From a virus, in IMG/VR virus record IMGVR_UViG_3300044535_001032, positions 1 through 45,024 of that record: a stretch of DNA of 45,024 nucleotides. One strand, 5' to 3'. The first letter of the stretch is position 1. Each line of letters opens with the position of its first letter. A program made the position numbers and the translations under genes. Of the stretch, positions 41,465 through 45,024 are shown piece after piece. Under the pieces are notes generated by a model. That model did no database searches, was not told the DNA's origin, and saw nothing but the letters and a program-made list of their open reading frames with translations.

Positions 41465-41889
41465 AACTTCAAACTTTTTTCTAAAAACAACATTATGGTT
41501 ACTCTAATATCTTTATGACCAAGAATAGATCCGGCTGCTTTTAACTTGTTATAAAACTTTTTGTCCATATCTAACTCAACTCTCTTTGCTCTTTGAGTAA
41601 CTGAAACTGTTTCAATCACACTAAAATCAAATGGAAACATTTGAGCATAGACATAAACATTTTGCTTGTACAATTTATCATTGTAAAACTGTACTGCTAA
41701 CTTCTTGTTGTAGTTAACTTTATCTCTTTTTATGTTGATTCTATCAGCAATTTGATGTTCTGTCATCATAAATCTATAGGCCAGAATACCAATCAAATAA
41801 CTTCTTTGATCTACAAGAACTCTCGTTCTCTTCTTCATATCTAGAGACAATAATGCATTAAGAATATCTCCTTTGCTGTAATCTTCCAT
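41452..41889 (-). CDS. Two-domain putative DNA-binding protein
   Basis: 145 residues. Residues 31-70 (SYLIGILAYRFMMTEHQIADRINIKRDKVNYNKKLA) have helix-turn-helix spacing close to that of DnaA domain IV and phage HTH proteins. Residues ~100-145 (KRVELDMDKKFYNKLKAAGSI, TIMLFLEKSLKLW) look like a ribbon-helix-helix or a second helical DNA-binding unit. It could be an initiator or regulator of the early region. Fold assignment is from pattern only. Confidence 0.6.
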   Translation of the reverse strand: MEDYSKGDILNALLSLDMKKRTRVLVDQRSYLIGILAYRFMMTEHQIADRINIKRDKVNYNKKLAVQFYNDKLYKQNVYVYAQMFPFDFSVIETVSVTQRAKRVELDMDKKFYNKLKAAGSILGHKDIRVTIMLFLEKSLKLWEE

Positions 41890-41890
41890 A

Positions 41891-42169
41891 TTAAATAAGA
41901 TCTAGTTCTAACTCTTTCTCTTCAACTTTCTCAGCTTCAGCAAATAATCCTTCTATAGGAAGGAATCTACTGCTGTCATAATACTCATAAGGAAAAGATT
42001 TTTGTGTAAGACTAACTTCTTTCAGTCTAACTCCAAGTTTACCAGGTTGTAAACCCATATTGATAACTTCAACAACGGTATAAACTATACCTTCTTGTAT
42101 CCATTCATCTGATGATATTTTTAATGGTTTTTTACTAGAGTCAATACATATAACTTTCATAGGTTTCAA
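41891..42169 (-). CDS. Hypothetical protein, SH3-like beta barrel possible
   Basis: 92 residues: MKVICIDSSKKPLKISSDEWIQEGIVYTVVEV, then GLQPGKLGVRLKEVSL and a charged tail with an E-E-K-E-L-E-L-D-L-I end. The pattern is that of a small beta barrel often found in Bacteroidota phages (recalled, not verified). Either ATG 42169 or 42160 may start it; both overlap the ClpS-like stop. Confidence 0.65.
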   Translation of the reverse strand: MKPMKVICIDSSKKPLKISSDEWIQEGIVYTVVEVINMGLQPGKLGVRLKEVSLTQKSFPYEYYDSSRFLPIEGLFAEAEKVEEKELELDLI

Positions 42170-42395
42170 TTTCTGTTTTCAGGTCTAATTCTTCAAAGTT
42201 ACTTTTTAACTCAAATAAATCTAAATAATCACCTGACTTAACAGCACATTTTCCTACATTATGTGTTATCAATGCACATTGCTCTGCCTGTAATGGCTCA
42301 TGTTCACAATATCTTATTAAACATGCTATTACATATAAAAAATCATGAGAATCATCATTATACAATACTAACTTATGTGTTTTTGTATCTTCCAT
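42141..42395 (-). CDS. ClpS-like N-degron adaptor
   Basis: 84 residues. KLVLYNDDSHDFLYVI (N13-D14-D15) is the ClpS N-degron-binding motif, followed by HEPLQAEQCALITHNVGKCAVKSG (32-55) with H45 in the position of the conserved ClpS His and the 'QAEQC...GKC-V-K-G' string typical of Bacteroidota ClpS. ClpS delivers substrates with destabilising N-terminal residues to ClpAP. The phage copy lacks the long N-terminal extension. It could redirect host proteolysis, or be a dominant competitor. Next to the SF2 helicase, separated by a terminator. Confidence 0.85.
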   Translation of the reverse strand: MEDTKTHKLVLYNDDSHDFLYVIACLIRYCEHEPLQAEQCALITHNVGKCAVKSGDYLDLFELKSNFEELDLKTEIETYESYMY

Positions 42396-42410
42396 ATAAC
42401 TTCAATATAC

Positions 42411-42443
42411 AAAAAAATCAGGGTTAATCTATGTTAACCCTGA
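42411..42443 (-). terminator. Intrinsic terminator overlapping the helicase stop codon
   Basis: Perfect 10-bp stem TCAGGGTTAA/TTAACCCTGA (42418-42427 with 42434-42443), 6-nt loop, followed on the minus strand by seven T residues. It contains the stop codon and last codons of the helicase gene. Confidence 0.85.
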
Positions 42444-43518
42444 AATCTTTCCATGCAATTTTATTTTGATCAAAACCTTCTAAAGCTTCTTTTACCCATT
42501 TTTCATCTACAGTATCCATGTAGCATAGAATGTGTACAATAGCCTTATCATCCGGATTTAATCTTAATAATCTACCAATTCTTTGACTTGCTTTCCGCTC
42601 ATTACCATAAGCATGAAGAATAATACCCTGTTTAAGATTAGGAATATTTACACCCTCATTCAACTGCAATACAGTTGAGAGTTTAGTAATCTGACCTTCT
42701 TTAAACATCTGAAGGTTTTCTTCAGAAGTATTATTATTACTATGATAACTATGCGGGCAAAGCTTATCAGCCTGTGCTTGTGTGTTTGCAAATAGAATGC
42801 ACTTACTATCTATAGAGTCAAATAAAATCTTAGCATACTTCTCTTTAGTAGGATACTCCATCATTGCTTTCATTCTCATAACTCTCAATATATGAGTAGG
42901 TCCTGAGCCTGTATCAATACGGGTGCCCCAATATGAATAATTCTTTTCTTCTGAAGTAGGGAATTTCTTTCCCTTGGATTCAACCATGTAATTATTCTTA
43001 TTGCTTAGATGAAGCTGATGTACAATAATTTGATAATCATTGAGTATTTTATTTTCTATAGCATCATCTGCACCAAAATTAAATACTATTGGACAAAACT
43101 CAGCTACTAGACGGCCCTTTTCAGAATCTCTATACTTAGGTGGAGTACCTGTTAAACCAAGTACTCTACCTTTGTAATTTTCCAAGAACTTTCTGTGACT
43201 GTCTAGTAGACTGTGAGCTTCATCTAGATAAACCAACTCATAATCATTAGGATTATGCTTGCTAAGACTTAGATAAGTTGTAAATGTTACTCTCTGTAAA
43301 AGATGATCCATGCCAAATTTCTCAGCATCATCTTTCCAGGACTGAAAAATAGATTTCTTTGGTGCAACAACAAGTACTCTATCTAATTGAGTAGAGTTTT
43401 GTTCTATATGTGTTAGGCCTACCAGGGTCTTTCCAACCCCGGTACCTAACACCACACCACATCTGATCTTATTTTTAGTTGATTCTAATGCTTTTGCTTG
43501 AATCTCATCTTTTGTCAT
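42424..43518 (-). CDS. SF2 DEAH-type helicase
   Basis: 364 residues. Motif I GTGVGKT (25-31), motif II DEAH (99-102), motif III-like GLTGTPP (121-127), and motif VI QRIGRLLR in the C-terminal half (residues ~325-333). This is the minimal UvsW/RecG-like or restriction-type DExx phage helicase layout. Probably remodels forks or R-loops, or works with the ParB-like and HNH proteins beside it. ATGA overlap with the ParB-like gene. Confidence 0.88.
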   Translation of the reverse strand: MTKDEIQAKALESTKNKIRCGVVLGTGVGKTLVGLTHIEQNSTQLDRVLVVAPKKSIFQSWKDDAEKFGMDHLLQRVTFTTYLSLSKHNPNDYELVYLDEAHSLLDSHRKFLENYKGRVLGLTGTPPKYRDSEKGRLVAEFCPIVFNFGADDAIENKILNDYQIIVHQLHLSNKNNYMVESKGKKFPTSEEKNYSYWGTRIDTGSGPTHILRVMRMKAMMEYPTKEKYAKILFDSIDSKCILFANTQAQADKLCPHSYHSNNNTSEENLQMFKEGQITKLSTVLQLNEGVNIPNLKQGIILHAYGNERKASQRIGRLLRLNPDDKAIVHILCYMDTVDEKWVKEALEGFDQNKIAWKDFRVNID

Positions 43519-44246
43519 TTTGTAAGATTAAATATGTTTTTACTAATAAAAGCTTCAGCTGCACATGTATCACTCATTGCTTTAATAGTCTTGATATGTT
43601 TATCAAGATTCTGTAAAGACTTTTCATGATCATATGTACCCCAGGCTCTCATAAATACTTGTAAGAATTGATGTTTAACCCATCTGTCTGCTCTACCAAT
43701 TCTTAAGAAAAACTCATTAAAGGCTTTTGCCATGTCATGAGATTCAGGATTGGTAATCTTAAAATGTCCAGACTTGATCAATTTAGATCCAGACACTACA
43801 GCTGATGTACCACGAGTACATATTGCAGCCAACATCAATGGCTCAATATTATACTGATTTCTCATCTTGTGTAGTTTCTGATAGTCAGGTAAATAAGGTT
43901 TGAAGGCATTCACATAATTCATCAATGTCCAAGATTTAGATGAATTATTCATTTTTGCCATTTTGACAACTAATTCTATCTCATCATCTACATCTAAAAC
44001 AATGTAAGGAATCTCTGCCCCCTCTGCTACTAATCCAGTAAACAAGTGTTGACCATCTGTAATGTATCTTTCTTTTTTACCAGATATAACATCTGTTTCA
44101 ATACATACTACAGGTCTAATTACACCCATAGTACGGACACTTTCAATCATTGTTTGAACATGTCCTGGATTTAATATCCTATTATTATCTAGAAATTTAA
44201 ATTTCTCGTAGTCTTTGCTATACTTAACATTAATTTTTGAACTCAT
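43515..44246 (-). CDS. ParB/Srx-fold nuclease-like protein
   Basis: 243 residues from ATG 44246 (MSSKINVKYSKDYEKF); the frame runs to 44276, but that start would overlap the HNH stop. ILNPGHVQTMIESVRTMGVIRPVV at 25-48, then RYITDGQHLFTG, where G-Q-H-L-F corresponds to the GxHR/GxxR ParB nucleotide-binding motif, and an HTH-like helical part after it. ParB/sulfiredoxin-fold phage proteins act as DNA-binding CTPases, nucleases or methylation-linked factors; this one cannot be narrowed. Confidence 0.75.
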   Translation of the reverse strand: MSSKINVKYSKDYEKFKFLDNNRILNPGHVQTMIESVRTMGVIRPVVCIETDVISGKKERYITDGQHLFTGLVAEGAEIPYIVLDVDDEIELVVKMAKMNNSSKSWTLMNYVNAFKPYLPDYQKLHKMRNQYNIEPLMLAAICTRGTSAVVSGSKLIKSGHFKITNPESHDMAKAFNEFFLRIGRADRWVKHQFLQVFMRAWGTYDHEKSLQNLDKHIKTIKAMSDTCAAEAFISKNIFNLTK

Positions 44247-44263
44247 AATCATACTTTTTAAAA

Positions 44264-44671
44264 TCATTTTAACCAATTCATAATTCTAGCTTCTGCGGGA
44301 TGTGCATGAATCCAATCATGACAATTCCTACAAACTGCTTTCCAAGTACTTTGTACTAAGTAAAAGGCTTCTCTATTTGCACCAGCATATGTGTGATGTA
44401 CATCAGTTGCACTATTAGTACAACCAGATACAACAACTTGACATAAGTGATTCTCTGTTAGAAATCTTTCTCTTAGCTTTAAGTATTCTTGATCTTTTTT
44501 CTTTCTTTTAGAAGAAACCTGAGAGATTCCAGAAGTTGTTGGTTTCTGTAATTCAGTATCTTTGCTTTTGTGGCAACTCCAGCAATTTTTGCAATACCGG
44601 AACCCCTCATGGTTCTTCCATATGATAGTTAATTTATTACAACCATCACATTCTTTAAGCTTTTTTTGCAT
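44264..44671 (-). CDS. HNH endonuclease with N-terminal zinc finger
   Basis: 135 residues. N-terminal CDGC...CKNCWSC zinc cluster (8-33), then a linker, and a C-terminal HNH: C-x5-C (CQVVVSGC), ATDVHHTYAGA (HH), then CRNCHDWIHAHP (N-C-H, and the final H-x-H). This is typical of small phage HNH enzymes that nick or cut DNA, sometimes near packaging ends or as free-standing homing enzymes. It overlaps the upstream partial gene by 17 nt. Confidence 0.85.
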   Translation of the reverse strand: MQKKLKECDGCNKLTIIWKNHEGFRYCKNCWSCHKSKDTELQKPTTSGISQVSSKRKKKDQEYLKLRERFLTENHLCQVVVSGCTNSATDVHHTYAGANREAFYLVQSTWKAVCRNCHDWIHAHPAEARIMNWLK

Positions 44672-45024
44672 TTTTTAATCTAGGTAATGTTACCGGAGCT
44701 TCCTTTAAACTTAAAAAGTTTTGTGGGAGTATTCCTTCACTAATAAAGATAGTGATAATATCATCTTTACCTATATTTAAATCTTTAAAAGTTAAAGTAT
44801 TCTTAAACTTCTCATCTGTTTCAGAAGAGTCTATTAACATCTGAGTTAATGGGCTTTTAGGAAACAATGTTTTAAAGATAAAATTTGTATAATGTATTGT
44901 AGCTTTCTGTTTTGCAATATTTAAAACAGTTTGAGCTCTCTTGTATACATTAACAATTCTTTGTTTTTTTCTGCTACACATAGTAGCCAGTTCTTCTTGA
45001 TTAAGAGCTTCTAGACCATAGAGT
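44655..45024 (-). CDS. Partial gene at window edge, helical hypothetical protein
   Basis: The frame is open from the stop at 44655 to the window edge (ATG at 44981, plus 14 in-frame codons before it). A continuous helix LNQEELATMCSRKKQRIVNVYKRAQTVLN crosses that ATG, so translation probably starts outside the window. The C-terminal half (IGKDDIITIFISEGILPQNF) is unrecognised. Basic overall. Confidence 0.6.
   Translation of the reverse strand, partial: LYGLEALNQEELATMCSRKKQRIVNVYKRAQTVLNIAKQKATIHYTNFIFKTLFPKSPLTQMLIDSSETDEKFKNTLTFKDLNIGKDDIITIFISEGILPQNFLSLKEAPVTLPRLKNAKKA

Noticed and set aside
1-45024. tRNA genes, CRISPR arrays, transposases, integrase and attachment sites
   Set aside because: None recognised on either strand; no repeat-spacer pattern and no recombinase motifs.

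Overview
The window is AT-rich and gene-dense. It looks like part of a crAss-like (Crassvirales-type) tailed phage of a Bacteroidota host. The main evidence is a 3741-codon plus-strand gene carrying a D-F-D-I-D metal-binding motif in a double-psi-barrel-like context (residues 2551-2555), the hallmark of the virion RNA polymerase of crAss-like phages (characterised for phage phi14:2). Next to it are other giant virion-type proteins, and opposite them a long replication block with a family B DNA polymerase, a DnaB-like ATPase, a primase-like protein, a Sak4-like ATPase, uracil-DNA glycosylase and MazG. Weak Shine-Dalgarno signals and a TTTG...TAnnTTTG promoter-like sequence fit a Bacteroidota host. 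No tRNA, rRNA, CRISPR array or transposase was seen.

Layout. Plus strand, 1-20.65 kb: a 5'-truncated PD-(D/E)XK nuclease-like gene; the 3741-aa RNA polymerase polyprotein-like gene (SLOG-like segment, HEAWH zincin-like motif, DFDID polymerase core); a 2543-aa protein with a nucleotidyltransferase-like motif, an HELSH zincin-like motif, a LysM-like segment and a hydrophobic helix; and a 46-aa basic protein. A hairpin at 20.66 kb ends this block and lies between convergent transcription units.

Minus strand, 45.0-20.7 kb: about forty tightly packed genes, read right to left. First come HNH, ParB-like, SF2 helicase and ClpS-like genes, then a two-domain DNA-binding protein, three tiny membrane proteins and a spore-photoproduct-lyase-like radical SAM enzyme. 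A run of small genes follows, then UDG, a DnaB-like ATPase, a Sak4-like ATPase with an SSB-like partner, a primase-like protein, a SegE-type GIY-YIG nuclease and DUF6915/DUF6878-like proteins. Last come a MoxR/VWA pair, a RecE/lambda-exo-like PD-(D/E)XK nuclease, PolB, a DUF932-like protein and MazG. Many genes overlap as ATGA, TAATG or TGATG. Several G/C-rich hairpins with T-tracts divide this strand into sub-operons. One gene (37.9 kb) runs the other way inside it.

How it fits together: the plus-strand giants are probably late virion cargo delivered with the DNA. The minus-strand block makes the replication, recombination, nucleotide-hygiene and repair machinery. The ClpS-like adaptor, the MoxR/VWA pair, the SPL-like enzyme, a three-member SxDxDN paralogue family and an intragenic G-quadruplex candidate are the parts most worth following up. 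Every gene has been read from sequence alone; no similarity search was run.
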